DNA from: Euzebyella saccharophila
GTDB lineage: Bacteria > Bacteroidota > Bacteroidia > Flavobacteriales > Flavobacteriaceae
NCBI RefSeq assembly: GCF_014855495.1
Contig: NZ_JACYFJ010000002.1
Location: 248,001-312,000, forward strand
Direction: 5' to 3'
DNA: 64,000 nt
Part shown: in pieces, positions 25,840 to 35,185 of the stretch
Layout of the letters: the number at the start of each line of letters is the position of its first letter
Numbering within the stretch: the first letter of the stretch is position 1
The notes under the pieces: model-generated
The model's input: the letters and a program-made list of their open reading frames with translations, nothing else
What the model was told of the DNA's origin: nothing
Database searches by the model: none
Translations under genes and position numbers: made by a program

Positions 25840-26772
25840 TTACCCGTCTAATTTCTTTAATATTTCAGGAATCTTCTTAACGTAGGCAAGTTGCTTAAGT
25901 TTATCTCGTGATTCCTCTATGGGTGTTCCAAAATAACTTTTGCCTCCCGCAACTGATTTTGTTACTCCCGTTTGCCCCATGATGACGGCTTTTTTCCCAA
26001 TGGTTATTCCACTGTTAGTCCCCACTTGCCCCCATAGGGTCACTTCGTCCTCGATGATTACACAGCCAGCAATACCCGTTTGGGAAGCAATCAGGCACTT
26101 TTCTCCAATTACCGTATCGTGACCTACATGTACTTGATTGTCCAGTTTGGAGCCTCTCTTAATGGTAGTATCTCCCGTTACTCCTTTGTCTATGGTACAT
26201 AAAGCACCTAGCTCTACATTGTCCTCAATTACGACTCTTCCCCCGGAAATTAATTTATCAAAACCTGTTTCCCTCTTCTTGTAGTAAAAAGCATCACCAC
26301 CCAGAACCGTTCCGGCGTGGATAATCACATTGTTTCCAATGACGCAATTATCATAGATAGTTACATTAGGATGGATAAGACAATTATCTCCTATGGACAC
26401 ATTGTTCCCTATAAAAACATTAGGTTGTACGATAGTGTTCAATCCAATTTTGGCAGAGGAAGCAATTGAATTCAATGCCTTTTCAAAAGGTTTGAAATAA
26501 TTGGTAAGCTTATTGAAATCCCTAAAAGGGTCATCGGAAATAAGCAGTGCCTTGCCATTAGGACAATCCACCTCCTTATTGATAAGAATAATGGTCGCCG
26601 TGCTTCCCAAGGCTTTGTCATAGTATTTTGGATGATCCACAAAAACAATATCCCCCTGCTCCACTACATGTATTTCATTCATACCCAGAACAGGAAAATC
26701 ATCGGCACCCACATGAGTACAGTCAATGATAGCAGCAATTTGCTTTAAGGTATGGGCTACAGGAAATTTCAA
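25840..26772 (-). CDS. Second LpxD-like UDP-3-O-acylglucosamine N-acyltransferase
   Basis: A 310-residue left-handed beta-helix protein starting at a TTG (26772). The N-terminal domain (about 1-95) resembles LpxD's uridine-binding part, followed by hexapeptide repeats such as IGNNVSIGDNCLIHPNVTIY. Where LpxD has its catalytic IAHN motif, this protein has VGHDTVIGEK with the His kept. It is clearly paralogous to the lpxD at 29564-30613 but diverged (a long insert near YKKRETGFDK). It may be a late acyltransferase for lipid A or have another sugar substrate. It follows efp by 22 bases. Confidence 0.8.
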   Translation of the reverse strand: MKFPVAHTLKQIAAIIDCTHVGADDFPVLGMNEIHVVEQGDIVFVDHPKYYDKALGSTATIILINKEVDCPNGKALLISDDPFRDFNKLTNYFKPFEKALNSIASSAKIGLNTIVQPNVFIGNNVSIGDNCLIHPNVTIYDNCVIGNNVIIHAGTVLGGDAFYYKKRETGFDKLISGGRVVIEDNVELGALCTIDKGVTGDTTIKRGSKLDNQVHVGHDTVIGEKCLIASQTGIAGCVIIEDEVTLWGQVGTNSGITIGKKAVIMGQTGVTKSVAGGKSYFGTPIEESRDKLKQLAYVKKIPEILKKLDG

Positions 26773-26794
26773 TGAAATTACGTTTTGCTTGAAA

Positions 26795-27361
26795 TTATTC
26801 CTTTACACGCTCCATGTAAGAGCTACTGGAAGTGTCTATTTTAATTTTGTCTCCCTCATTAATGAATAAAGGTACATTTACCTCTGCACCGGTTTCCACT
26901 TTGGCAGGTTTCGTGGCGTTGGTAGCAGTATTTCCTTTTACACCGGGTTCCGTATAGGTTACTTCAAGAACTACACTTGCAGGCATATCAACCGATAAGG
27001 GCATACTATCCTCAGTATTGAAAAGTATGGTTACCACTTCTCCCTCTTTTAAAAGACCCGGGTTATCCAAAGCATTTTCTTGAAGGGTTATTTGGTTATA
27101 GTCATCCGTATTCATAAAGTGGTAGGTTTCCCCTTCCGCATATAAAAATTGATAAGAACGGGTTTCAACGCGTACATCTTCAATTTTATGACCAGCAGAA
27201 AAAGTATTATCCAAAACCTTCCCGTTACTCACACTTTTCAATTTTGTTCTTACAAAAGCTGGTCCCTTTCCGGGTTTAACGTGAAGAAACTCAATAATTT
27301 TATAGATGTCGTTATTGTATCTAATACAAAGTCCTTTTCTGATGTCTGATGTTGATGCCAT
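26795..27361 (-). CDS. efp: Elongation factor P
   Basis: A 188-residue three-domain OB/KOW protein. Domain I has FLHVKPGKGPAFVRTKLKSV with Lys32 at the loop tip that is modified in many bacteria. Domain III ends VPLFINEGDKIKIDTSSSSYMERV. It relieves ribosome stalling at polyproline. It sits between lpxA and the second LpxD gene, a conserved flavobacterial order. Confidence 0.96.
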   Translation of the reverse strand: MASTSDIRKGLCIRYNNDIYKIIEFLHVKPGKGPAFVRTKLKSVSNGKVLDNTFSAGHKIEDVRVETRSYQFLYAEGETYHFMNTDDYNQITLQENALDNPGLLKEGEVVTILFNTEDSMPLSVDMPASVVLEVTYTEPGVKGNTATNATKPAKVETGAEVNVPLFINEGDKIKIDTSSSSYMERVKE

Positions 27362-27410
27362 ATATTCTTTAGTCTAAGTTGTTTTATTAGGCCCTTTATC
27401 GTACCTAAAA

Positions 27411-28196
27411 TTAATTATTGCTAAAATACCCTTTCATTATACCACGTTGCGAATCACGAATAAATTGAAGAATTTCGTCTCGCTCCGGAGTGGCTTCCAT
27501 TTCGGCCTCAATAATTTGCGTGGCCTGAGTATTATTATAATTCTTTTGATACAGAATTCTGTAGATATTCTGAATTTCCCTTATTTTTTCCGATTCAAAC
27601 CCTCTTCGTCTCAATCCAACAGAATTAATCCCCACATAGGATAGCGGTTCACGTGCCGCTTTTACGAAGGGAGGTACATCCTTACGAACTAAGGACCCAC
27701 CGGTTACAAAGGCATGCTGACCAACGGACACAAATTGATGCACAGCAACCAACCCGGCCAATATAACATTGTCCCCAATAGTTACATGCCCAGCCAAGGT
27801 GGAGTTGTTGGAGAAAATACAATTATCCCCCACTAAACAGTCATGGGCAACATGGCAATAGGCCATGATAAGGCAATTTTTTCCTATCACGGTTTTATTT
27901 CTGTCCGATGTTCCTTTATGAATGGTAGCGCACTCCCTAATAGTGGTTCCATTCCCAATATTTACAGTTGTCTCTTCACCTTTATATTTTAAATCTTGCG
28001 GAGGCGCCGAAATTACTGCGCCAGGAAAAATATTGCAGTTCTTTCCAATTCTAGCGCCTTCCATAATGGTAACATTAGAACCGATCCAAGTGCCTTCTCC
28101 GATGGTTACGTTGTTATGAATGGTGGTAAAAGGCTCTACTACCACATTTTTGGCAATTTTAGCACCTGGATGTATGTAAGCGAGGGGTTGGTTCAT
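27411..28196 (-). CDS. lpxA: UDP-N-acetylglucosamine acyltransferase
   Basis: A 261-residue hexapeptide-repeat left-handed beta-helix. The catalytic His lies in YCHVAHDCLVGDNC. The start MNQPLAYIHPGAKIAKNVVVEPF and the C-terminal helical segment (FESEKIREIQNIYRILY) match LpxA. It performs the first step of lipid A synthesis, adding a 3-hydroxyacyl chain to UDP-GlcNAc. It lies one base after the stop of lpxC-fabZ. Confidence 0.95.
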   Translation of the reverse strand: MNQPLAYIHPGAKIAKNVVVEPFTTIHNNVTIGEGTWIGSNVTIMEGARIGKNCNIFPGAVISAPPQDLKYKGEETTVNIGNGTTIRECATIHKGTSDRNKTVIGKNCLIMAYCHVAHDCLVGDNCIFSNNSTLAGHVTIGDNVILAGLVAVHQFVSVGQHAFVTGGSLVRKDVPPFVKAAREPLSYVGINSVGLRRRGFESEKIREIQNIYRILYQKNYNNTQATQIIEAEMEATPERDEILQFIRDSQRGIMKGYFSNN

Positions 28197-28197
28197 G

Positions 28198-29583
28198 CTA
28201 TTTTACTTTAGAGATTTGCGCCATTAATTCCGCTTCGCATACTAATTTATTATTGGCATATGCATAGGCTTGCATATGACATATACCCCTTCTTATTGGT
28301 GAAATTAAACTACAATGGAAAATTAAGGTGTCTCCCGGAAGTACTTTTTGTTTGAACTTTACATTGTCCATTTTCATAAAGAATGTGAGGTAGTTTTCTG
28401 GATCGGGAACCGTGCTTAACACAAGAATACCACCTGTTTGCGCCATTGCCTCTACTTGTAGAACTCCTGGCATAACCGGTGCCCCTGGAAAATGCCCAAC
28501 AAAAAAGGGCTCGTTCATGGTCACATTTTTCATTCCAACTACATGCGTATCGGACAATTCCAAAATACGGTCCACCAATAAAAATGGAGGTCGATGAGGG
28601 AGCATGGACATGATTTTATGAACATCCATCAGTGGTGGTTGGTCCAAATCATATTTAGGAATACGATTTCTTTTTTCCATTTTAATAATCTTGGCCAACT
28701 TTTTCGCAAATTGGGTATTGACATAGTGGCCTGGCTTATTGGCAATGACCTTACCCTTAATTCTTGTTCCTGCCAATGCAAGGTCACCTACAACATCCAA
28801 TAATTTATGTCTGGCCGCCTCATTAGGCTGATGCAGGGTAAGATTATCTAGAATGCCGTTTGGTTTAACCGATAATTTCTTCTTATCAAAAGCTTTTTCC
28901 AACTTCTGCATTGTTTCCGAAGAAATTTCCTTGTCCACATAAACAATAGCATTGTTAAGGTCACCACCTTTTATAAGCCCGTTCTCCAACAACATTTCCA
29001 ATTCATGAAGAAAGCTAAAGGTTCTTGCAGAAGCTATTTCGGATTTAAAATCCGATAGTTTCTCCAACGTTGCATTTTGGGTACCCAATACTTTGGTTCC
29101 AAAATCTACCATAGTGGTCACTTGATAGGTCTCTGATGGAATCACAGTTATTTCACTTCCGGTAGCTTCATCCTTATAAGTAATTACGTCTTTTACAACG
29201 TATTCCTCACGTTCAGCTTCCTGCTCAACAACTCCGGCTTCTTCCAAAGACTCTACAAAAAACTTTGCCGAACCATCCATAATGGGAGGTTCCGGGGCAT
29301 CAAGCTCAATGAGTACATTATCTATTTCTAGACCTGTTAGCGCGGCCAAAACATGCTCTGATGTCTGGATTTTAACTCCTCTTTTCTCAAGATTGGTACC
29401 TCTTTGAGTATTTACGACATAGCTGGCATCTGCCTCCACAATAGGCTCGCCTTCTAAATCCACCCTCTTAAATGCGTATCCGTGATTTTCTGGTGCTGGT
29501 ACAAATTTCATGGTCACCTCGGCACCGGTGTGTAGCCCCACACCTTTAAGAATAACCTCTTTCTTAATGGTTCTCTGTCTCAT
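28198..29583 (-). CDS. lpxC/fabZ: LpxC-FabZ fusion: UDP-3-O-acyl-GlcNAc deacetylase / 3-hydroxyacyl-ACP dehydratase
   Basis: About 461 residues from the ATG at 29583 (MRQRTIKKEVILKGVGLHTG); the upstream in-frame extension overlaps lpxD and is rejected. LpxC domain (about 1-305): zinc ligands in TSEHVLAALTGL and HKLLDVVGDLALAG. FabZ domain (about 315-461): LPHRPPFLLVDRI and GHFPGAPVMPGVLQVEAMAQ with the catalytic His and Glu. The fusion links lipid A deacetylation to fatty-acid supply and is characteristic of Bacteroidetes. The start overlaps lpxD by 20 bases. Confidence 0.96.
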   Translation of the reverse strand: MRQRTIKKEVILKGVGLHTGAEVTMKFVPAPENHGYAFKRVDLEGEPIVEADASYVVNTQRGTNLEKRGVKIQTSEHVLAALTGLEIDNVLIELDAPEPPIMDGSAKFFVESLEEAGVVEQEAEREEYVVKDVITYKDEATGSEITVIPSETYQVTTMVDFGTKVLGTQNATLEKLSDFKSEIASARTFSFLHELEMLLENGLIKGGDLNNAIVYVDKEISSETMQKLEKAFDKKKLSVKPNGILDNLTLHQPNEAARHKLLDVVGDLALAGTRIKGKVIANKPGHYVNTQFAKKLAKIIKMEKRNRIPKYDLDQPPLMDVHKIMSMLPHRPPFLLVDRILELSDTHVVGMKNVTMNEPFFVGHFPGAPVMPGVLQVEAMAQTGGILVLSTVPDPENYLTFFMKMDNVKFKQKVLPGDTLIFHCSLISPIRRGICHMQAYAYANNKLVCEAELMAQISKVK

Positions 29584-30613
29584 TCTTGTATTGCTCGCTG
29601 TATTTTTTTTCCAGTTCGTCAATTCTATTTGAAATTTTCGGTAAGTTTTTAAAGTACACGTAGGATTTATTATAATCACCATAATTTAAAGCTGGTGAGC
29701 CCTGAAGTACTTCATTGTCCTGAACATTTCTCCCTATGCCGGACTGTGCTTGAATTTTTACATTATTACCGATGGTAATGTGACCCACAATGCCCACTTG
29801 ACCACCTATCATGCATCTCTTTCCTATTTTGGTAGAACCTGCAATACCGGTTTGGGCCGCAATTACGGTATGCTCCCCAATTTCAACGTTATGGGCAATC
29901 TGTATTTGATTGTCCAGCTTAACCCCCTTTCTTAATATGGTAGATCCCAGTGTAGCCCTATCGATGGTAGTACCTGCACCAACATCTACATTATCCTCCA
30001 AGATAACATTACCGGTTTGTGGTACCTTTTGAAACTCCCCATCTTTATTGGGGCTAAAGCCAAAACCATCTGCGCCAATAACCACCCCGCTATGTATAAC
30101 ACAATTGTTGCCAATTACAGATTCTGACTGCACTTTTGCACCGGCAAAAATGGTAACATTATCTGCAATTCTTACATTGTCCCCTATATATACGTTTGGA
30201 TGAATCTTGACATTATTCCCAATGGTCACATTTGTGCCCAAATATGAAAAGGCGCCCATATAGAAGTCGTCTCCATAGGTGGCCGTTTCGGAAATAAAAA
30301 CAGGTTCTTCAATACCTGTTTTATTGTTTTTTACCTGATTGTAAAACTCCAGGACCTTTGAAAACGCTTCATAGGCATCTTCTACTTTTATTAAAGTGGT
30401 TTCCAGCTCTTGGTCTGGTTTAAAATCCTTATTTACAATAGTTATAGAGGCCCTAGTTGTATAAATATGTGAAGTATACTTAGGGTTTGCAAGGAAGGTT
30501 AAAGCTCCTTTTTCACCTTCTTCTATTTTAGCGAGTTTATGAACGGCTATCTCTGGATTTCCCTCGAGTTCGCCCTCTAAAATTCCCGCAATCTGACCTG
30601 CCGTGAATACCAT
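29564..30613 (-). CDS. lpxD: UDP-3-O-(3-hydroxyacyl)glucosamine N-acyltransferase
   Basis: About 349 residues from the ATG at 30613 (MVFTAGQIAGILEGELEG), which aligns with LpxD starts; an upstream in-frame start at 30640 is less likely. An N-terminal uridine-binding domain precedes hexapeptide repeats and the catalytic IQIAHNVEIGEHT. The C-terminal tail is YFKNLPKISNRIDELEKK. It adds the N-linked acyl chain. It overlaps lpxC-fabZ and starts 23 bases after the HD gene. Confidence 0.95.
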   Translation of the reverse strand: MVFTAGQIAGILEGELEGNPEIAVHKLAKIEEGEKGALTFLANPKYTSHIYTTRASITIVNKDFKPDQELETTLIKVEDAYEAFSKVLEFYNQVKNNKTGIEEPVFISETATYGDDFYMGAFSYLGTNVTIGNNVKIHPNVYIGDNVRIADNVTIFAGAKVQSESVIGNNCVIHSGVVIGADGFGFSPNKDGEFQKVPQTGNVILEDNVDVGAGTTIDRATLGSTILRKGVKLDNQIQIAHNVEIGEHTVIAAQTGIAGSTKIGKRCMIGGQVGIVGHITIGNNVKIQAQSGIGRNVQDNEVLQGSPALNYGDYNKSYVYFKNLPKISNRIDELEKKYSEQYKNETENH

Positions 30614-30636
30614 GAGCACAAAAGTAAGAAAAATTG

Positions 30637-31866
30637 TCAAACAGATTCTTTGGGGTAACAGATATAATATTTTGTTACGGTATTTGAAAGAGCCGTTAAA
30701 TTCAATTGGTCGCTGGCCTTGGCCACATCTATCAATTTACCGTTCTTCTTTAGGATATTTATATGCTGTTTTTCCTGATCATAGGCCTTATTCTCTATTT
30801 CCCCGGAAAAGACAAAGTAGGAGGTTTCATGCTCGCTTAATCCATGTCTTCCCATAATTTTTTCAGTGTATCTTTTTAAGCGTTCACCGTCAATTGGTTT
30901 ACTCTTCAACTTAACCTTTAACAATTTTCTATTGAGTAACATGTTGCACAGTTCTGAAAGAACAAAATCACTACTGTATTTCCATGTTTTAACGGCCGAC
31001 AAGATATCTACATCATCAAGTTGAGCGAACATGTCAAGAATTTTATGGTCAAAATGTGCTCCTCTTATTTTATTTTCCAAAAAGTATTGCAGGGGTCTGT
31101 TACAAGCCTTTAAATCTTCTTCCTTCAATATTTCCTTTGCCCTTTTTAATATCCTAATCAAAAGCTGTTCTGCAACTATACTTGTTTTGTGTAGATATAC
31201 TTGCCAGTACATAAACCTTCTGGCTATCAAAAATTTTTCTACGGAGTAGATAGCCTTCTCTTCTACGACTAGATTACCATCGACAACATTTAGCATGGAT
31301 ATCAATCTTTCGGAATTAATATTTCCTTCCGCCACGCCGGTATAGAAGCTATCTCTCTTTAAATAATCCAATCGGTCCATATCCAATTGACTAGAGACCA
31401 ATTGTACCAAAAATCTTTTGGAATGTTCCCCTTTAAAAATGGTGATAGCCGTTTTTAACTTCCCTTTAAACTCGGCATTCAACTCTTCCATAAACTGTAG
31501 GGAGATATATTCATGCGAGGTACCTTCTACAATACTGTGCTCCATGGCATGGGAAAATGGACCATGGCCAATATCATGAAGTAAAATGGCACAATAGAGT
31601 CCATTTTCTTCTTTTTTGGTAATCTTTACACCTTTTAACCTTAAAACCTGTACGGCCTTTTGCATGAGATGCATGCTACCCAAAGCATGATGAAATCGCG
31701 TATGATGGGCACCTGGATACACCAAATAAGAAAGCCCCATTTGCGAAATTCTGCGCAACCTTTGAAAATAAGGATGGGCTATTAAATCAAAAATGAGAGG
31801 ATTGGGGATAGAGATAAATCCGTAAATTGGATCATTGAAGATTTTCAATTTCCTAGAGCTTGTCAA
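30637..31866 (-). CDS. HD-domain phosphohydrolase (dNTPase-like)
   Basis: A 409-residue HD-superfamily protein. It starts with a TTG at 31866; the start LKIFNDPIYGFISIP is the common beginning of this family. Metal-binding residues are in HHTRFHHALGSMHLM and LLHDIGHGPFSHAMEH (His-Asp pair), with the third acidic position in SQLDMDRLDYLKRDS. It resembles SAMHD1/dGTPase-type enzymes that cleave deoxynucleoside triphosphates, though substrates of the bacterial subgroup vary. It appears to be the first gene of the lpxD-lpxC/fabZ-lpxA-efp-lpxD2 run. Confidence 0.88.
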   Translation of the reverse strand: MTSSRKLKIFNDPIYGFISIPNPLIFDLIAHPYFQRLRRISQMGLSYLVYPGAHHTRFHHALGSMHLMQKAVQVLRLKGVKITKKEENGLYCAILLHDIGHGPFSHAMEHSIVEGTSHEYISLQFMEELNAEFKGKLKTAITIFKGEHSKRFLVQLVSSQLDMDRLDYLKRDSFYTGVAEGNINSERLISMLNVVDGNLVVEEKAIYSVEKFLIARRFMYWQVYLHKTSIVAEQLLIRILKRAKEILKEEDLKACNRPLQYFLENKIRGAHFDHKILDMFAQLDDVDILSAVKTWKYSSDFVLSELCNMLLNRKLLKVKLKSKPIDGERLKRYTEKIMGRHGLSEHETSYFVFSGEIENKAYDQEKQHINILKKNGKLIDVAKASDQLNLTALSNTVTKYYICYPKESV

Positions 31867-32008
31867 AATAGTATTCGTTTGCCGTATCGGTAGCCAAAGT
31901 TAGGTAAAGAACCAACAATAATCAGTGGGAATATCATTTTTATAAGATAATTTTAAGGTATATTTTAATCGATTTACCATACTATTATCGTATAAAGTTA
32001 AAAACAGA

Positions 32009-33550
32009 ATGAACAAGATATCCATTCTTTGGGTAGATGACGAAGTAGATCTACTAAAACCACATATCATATTTCTTGAAGGAAAAAATTATAAAGTAAC
32101 TACTTGCAAGAGCGGTCAAGAAGCTTTGGATTTTTTAAAAACCACCAGCGTAGACATTGTCTTCTTGGACGAGAATATGCCTGGAATTTCGGGATTGGAA
32201 ACTTTAAGCGAAATTAAAGTGATAGATTCTTCGCTTCCCGTGGTAATGATTACCAAAAGTGAAGAGGAGTTTATTATGGAGGAAGCCATTGGTTCCAAAA
32301 TTGCAGACTATTTGATCAAACCGGTTAACCCCAATCAAATTCTGTTATCCCTAAAAAAGAACCTTGATCATTCCAGATTGGTATCAGAAAAAACTACGGC
32401 CAATTACCAGCAGGAATTCAGGAAAATTGCCATGGACCTGAGCATGATAAATACCTTTGAAGAATGGGTAGAACTTTATAAAAAGTTAATCTACTGGGAA
32501 ATGCGACTCGAAGATATTGAAGACAACAGTATGTTTGAAATTCTAGAGTCTCAAAAAACGGAAGCCAACAACCATTTTGGAAAATTTGTAGACCGCAATT
32601 ATATGGATTGGTTTCAGGGAGATGGACCTGTAATGTCCCATACACTATTTAAACAATGCATAGAGCCAGAACTGGGTGAAACACCTACCCTACTTGTTGT
32701 TATTGATAATTTAAGATACGATCAGTGGTACGCGTTTGAGGATATTGTTTCAAACTTCTACAAAAAAACCAAGGAGAACTCTTATTTCAGTATACTACCT
32801 ACGGCCACCCAATATGCTAGAAATGCCATTTTTTCAGGTTTAATGCCTTTGGATATGGAGAAAAAATTTCCTCAGTGGTGGAAAAACGACATAGATGAAG
32901 GAGGCAAAAACCTGCATGAAAAAGACTTTCTTGAAGCGCAAATAAAACGTTTGGGGCTAACCATAAAATGGGAGTATCATAAAATCAGTAGCCTTAAACA
33001 GGGTAAGCAATTATCACAAAATTTCAGGTCGCAAAAAGAGAATGATCTTACGGTAATTGTTTACAATTTTGTAGATATGCTTTCGCATGCCAAAACGGAA
33101 ATGGAAGTCATAAAGGAATTGGCCAGCAATGATAAAGCCTACCGTTCCTTGACCCAAAGTTGGTTCAAAAACTCTCCGCTACTTGATATTATACAACAAG
33201 CGCAGTCCCTAAGTATGAAATTAATTATCACTACTGACCATGGTACCATAAATGTTAAGCAACCTAGCCGAGTCATTGGTGATAAAGAAACTAGCTTGAA
33301 TTTACGATATAAAACAGGGAAAAGCCTTACCTATGAAGAAAAAGAAGTATTGGCGGCGAAAAACCCTGAACAGATTCACTTACCACGAATCAACGTAAGT
33401 AGCTCCTTCATTTTTGCAAAAAACGATATGTTTTTTGCCTATCCCAATAACTACTACCATTATGTAAGTTATTACCGGAACACCTACCAACACGGAGGAG
33501 TCTCCTTGGAAGAAATGATCATTCCTTTTGTTGTACTTTCGCCAAAATAA
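32009..33550 (+). CDS. porX: PorX response regulator with PglZ-type phosphatase domain
   Basis: A 513-residue protein. The receiver domain (about 1-120) has WVDDEVDLL, phospho-acceptor Asp54 in VFLDENMPG, and MITKSEEE and LIKPVNP as the signalling Thr and Lys. The C-terminal alkaline-phosphatase-superfamily PglZ domain contains VVIDNLRYDQW, LPTATQYARNAIFSGLMP, ITTDHGTINV and YQHGGVSLEEMIIPF. PorX with the PorY kinase regulates type IX secretion in Bacteroidetes. Neither PorY nor secretion genes lie in the window. tsaE follows 12 bases later. Confidence 0.95.
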   Translation: MNKISILWVDDEVDLLKPHIIFLEGKNYKVTTCKSGQEALDFLKTTSVDIVFLDENMPGISGLETLSEIKVIDSSLPVVMITKSEEEFIMEEAIGSKIADYLIKPVNPNQILLSLKKNLDHSRLVSEKTTANYQQEFRKIAMDLSMINTFEEWVELYKKLIYWEMRLEDIEDNSMFEILESQKTEANNHFGKFVDRNYMDWFQGDGPVMSHTLFKQCIEPELGETPTLLVVIDNLRYDQWYAFEDIVSNFYKKTKENSYFSILPTATQYARNAIFSGLMPLDMEKKFPQWWKNDIDEGGKNLHEKDFLEAQIKRLGLTIKWEYHKISSLKQGKQLSQNFRSQKENDLTVIVYNFVDMLSHAKTEMEVIKELASNDKAYRSLTQSWFKNSPLLDIIQQAQSLSMKLIITTDHGTINVKQPSRVIGDKETSLNLRYKTGKSLTYEEKEVLAAKNPEQIHLPRINVSSSFIFAKNDMFFAYPNNYYHYVSYYRNTYQHGGVSLEEMIIPFVVLSPK

Positions 33551-33562
33551 GTACTTTTTTGT

Positions 33563-33973
33563 ATGGAAGTAGAATTTAAAAAAACAGAGTTAAACCGTAT
33601 CGCAAAGTTGGTTTTAGAGAAGGCGAAGTATAAAACCTTTGCTTTTTATGCACCTATGGGAGCAGGGAAAACAACATTGATCAAGGCCATAGTAAAAGAA
33701 TTGGGTGCCTCGGATTCCGGTAGCAGCCCAACTTTTGGTATTGTTAATGAATATCACAGTAAGGTTGGTGAAATATTAGGCTATCATTTTGATTTTTACA
33801 GACTGAATGATGAAATGGAAGCTTTGGATATGGGCCTCGATGACTATCTAAACCAAGACTGTTTTGTGTTTATAGAATGGCCGGAGAAGATTTCTTCCTT
33901 ATTACCTTCTGATATTCAAAATGTTAGTATTGAAATTGTAGATTTCGACACTAGACGATTGATGCTTTCCTGA
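33563..33973 (+). CDS. tsaE: tRNA threonylcarbamoyladenosine biosynthesis ATPase
   Basis: A 136-residue P-loop ATPase. Walker A is MGAGKTTLIKAI (about 32-43), followed by SPTFGIVNEY and the C-terminal FVFIEWPEKISSLLP, all typical of TsaE. It assists TsaB/TsaD in making t6A37 on ANN-decoding tRNAs. It directly follows porX, so the two are probably cotranscribed, an order seen in other Bacteroidetes. Confidence 0.95.
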   Translation: MEVEFKKTELNRIAKLVLEKAKYKTFAFYAPMGAGKTTLIKAIVKELGASDSGSSPTFGIVNEYHSKVGEILGYHFDFYRLNDEMEALDMGLDDYLNQDCFVFIEWPEKISSLLPSDIQNVSIEIVDFDTRRLMLS

Positions 33974-34125
33974 ATCCTTCATAAAACTGTCCAAAAAGGT
34001 TCGAGCACATCGTAACGGTTAAAGGATTATTGTGTGAATGCCGTTAAATTCGATAAAAGGCTATTTTTTTACGATAAACTGTAAAATTTTATGGATAAAT
34101 AACATTTCGTTAGTGGTTTTTTTCC

Positions 34126-34133
34126 TACTTTTG
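34126..34133 (+). promoter_or_regulatory. Bacteroidetes -7 promoter element before a small lipoprotein
   Basis: TACTTTTG matches TAnnTTTG exactly and lies 42 bases before the ATG at 34176. No clear -33 TTG is seen at the usual distance. It supports the short reading of the downstream gene. Confidence 0.45.
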
Positions 34134-34175
34134 ATGAAAAGAAACCTATTTTTTAACCGAAAAAAACCCTCGAAA

Positions 34176-34331
34176 ATGAAAAAATTCGTATTTGGCCTTT
34201 TGGCATGTGTAACTTTGTTAGCCGTATCTTGTGAAACCAGTTCTACTGCTGATGATGATAACATCTATGAGACCAATTCAATTGACAAAAAAACTGCCGA
34301 AATTGATGGTGGGCGAAGAAATAAAAAATAA
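34176..34331 (+). CDS. 51-residue lipoprotein
   Basis: The reading frame extends upstream to 34038, but the ATG at 34176 is preferred: it begins a normal lipoprotein signal (MKKFVFGLLACVTLLAVSCE, Cys19) and lies just after a promoter element. The mature part is only about 33 residues, acidic then basic, ending DGGRRNKK. No family is recognised. It has its own promoter and its own terminator, so it is a monocistronic gene. Small lipoproteins of this type are common and unstudied in flavobacteria. Confidence 0.7.
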   Translation: MKKFVFGLLACVTLLAVSCETSSTADDDNIYETNSIDKKTAEIDGGRRNKK

Positions 34332-34354
34332 ATAAAATTATTTCTTTATTTTTA

Positions 34355-34384
34355 AAAGACACTTTTCTTAAAGTGTCTTTTTTT
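34355..34384 (+). terminator. Intrinsic terminator after the small lipoprotein gene
   Basis: AAAGACACTT and AAGTGTCTTT form a perfect 10-bp stem with a 6-base loop, followed by a T run. It starts 24 bases after the stop at 34331. Confidence 0.9.
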
Positions 34385-34424
34385 ATTGCAATAATTTGAC
34401 AAATTTTGAGTTTGAATACTGACT

Positions 34425-35084
34425 ATGTCAGAAAAGAGAAAAATTCGTACTAGATTAATCATTGAAGGGCTAATCGCTTTTTTTTTAGCTGTTACACCTT
34501 TGATATTCTATTTTTATAAATATATACCTACTACTCCACAAGGGACATGGACAGTTTTGTGGTTAGAATTTACGGACAATGGTTACAAAGATGTAGCAAC
34601 AGCTTTCTATTTTTATGTTGGTAAGCTAGTTCCGTTATCGCTATTAATCATTTGGTTCATTACGTGTAAGCAATGGTGGTATCATGCAATCCTTATTCCC
34701 ATTGCTATGTACAGCTTTCAACTCTACAGTGTTTTAAGTGAGGATATAACAAAAATTGATGAGAATGAAATTATGTATCTCTTAGGAGTATGCATGGTCG
34801 TCATACCAATAGTATACTTTATTAGAATTAAATTGGTAGATAAATATGTTCATGGCATTGATTTAGAGGCTATGGAGGCCGAACTTCACGAATTGAAACT
34901 GAAGCAAGCAGAGGATCAGGCTAAAAAATTAAAGAAAAGTGATTTTAGCTCAGAATCTAAGGGCGAGGTTATTCCTCCTTCCATTTCTGAAGAAATTGAT
35001 GAGCGACTTTCCACGCATAACATAAACTCTAAGTTCAAGCGCTTTCAAGGCCAGTTAAATAATTGGCTTCATCTTAAGTTCTGA
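34425..35084 (+). CDS. Membrane protein of unknown family with basic C-terminal tail
   Basis: A 219-residue protein with four predicted membrane segments (about 11-31, 60-80, 85-103, 117-135: IIEGLIAFFLAVTPLIFYFY, LVPLSLLIIWFIT, HAILIPIAMYSFQLYSV, IMYLLGVCMVVIPIVYFI). A cytoplasmic tail with a probable coiled coil follows (LEAMEAELHELKLKQAEDQ). I do not recognise it as a named family. It lies between the small lipoprotein and alanine dehydrogenase genes, each apparently with separate promoters. Confidence 0.7.
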   Translation: MSEKRKIRTRLIIEGLIAFFLAVTPLIFYFYKYIPTTPQGTWTVLWLEFTDNGYKDVATAFYFYVGKLVPLSLLIIWFITCKQWWYHAILIPIAMYSFQLYSVLSEDITKIDENEIMYLLGVCMVVIPIVYFIRIKLVDKYVHGIDLEAMEAELHELKLKQAEDQAKKLKKSDFSSESKGEVIPPSISEEIDERLSTHNINSKFKRFQGQLNNWLHLKF

Positions 35085-35185
35085 AATTCATAGTTAGACT
35101 TTCCTCCTTTAATTCAAAGTTTAATACCTCTATTTTTCCCTAAATTGTCGTATTTTTACTGTTAATCGAAACGTGACGATTAACA

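Noticed and set aside
34038-34331. 97-residue protein in place of the 51-residue lipoprotein
   Set aside because: The extra N-terminus spans a promoter element and places a second hydrophobic stretch before a good lipoprotein signal.
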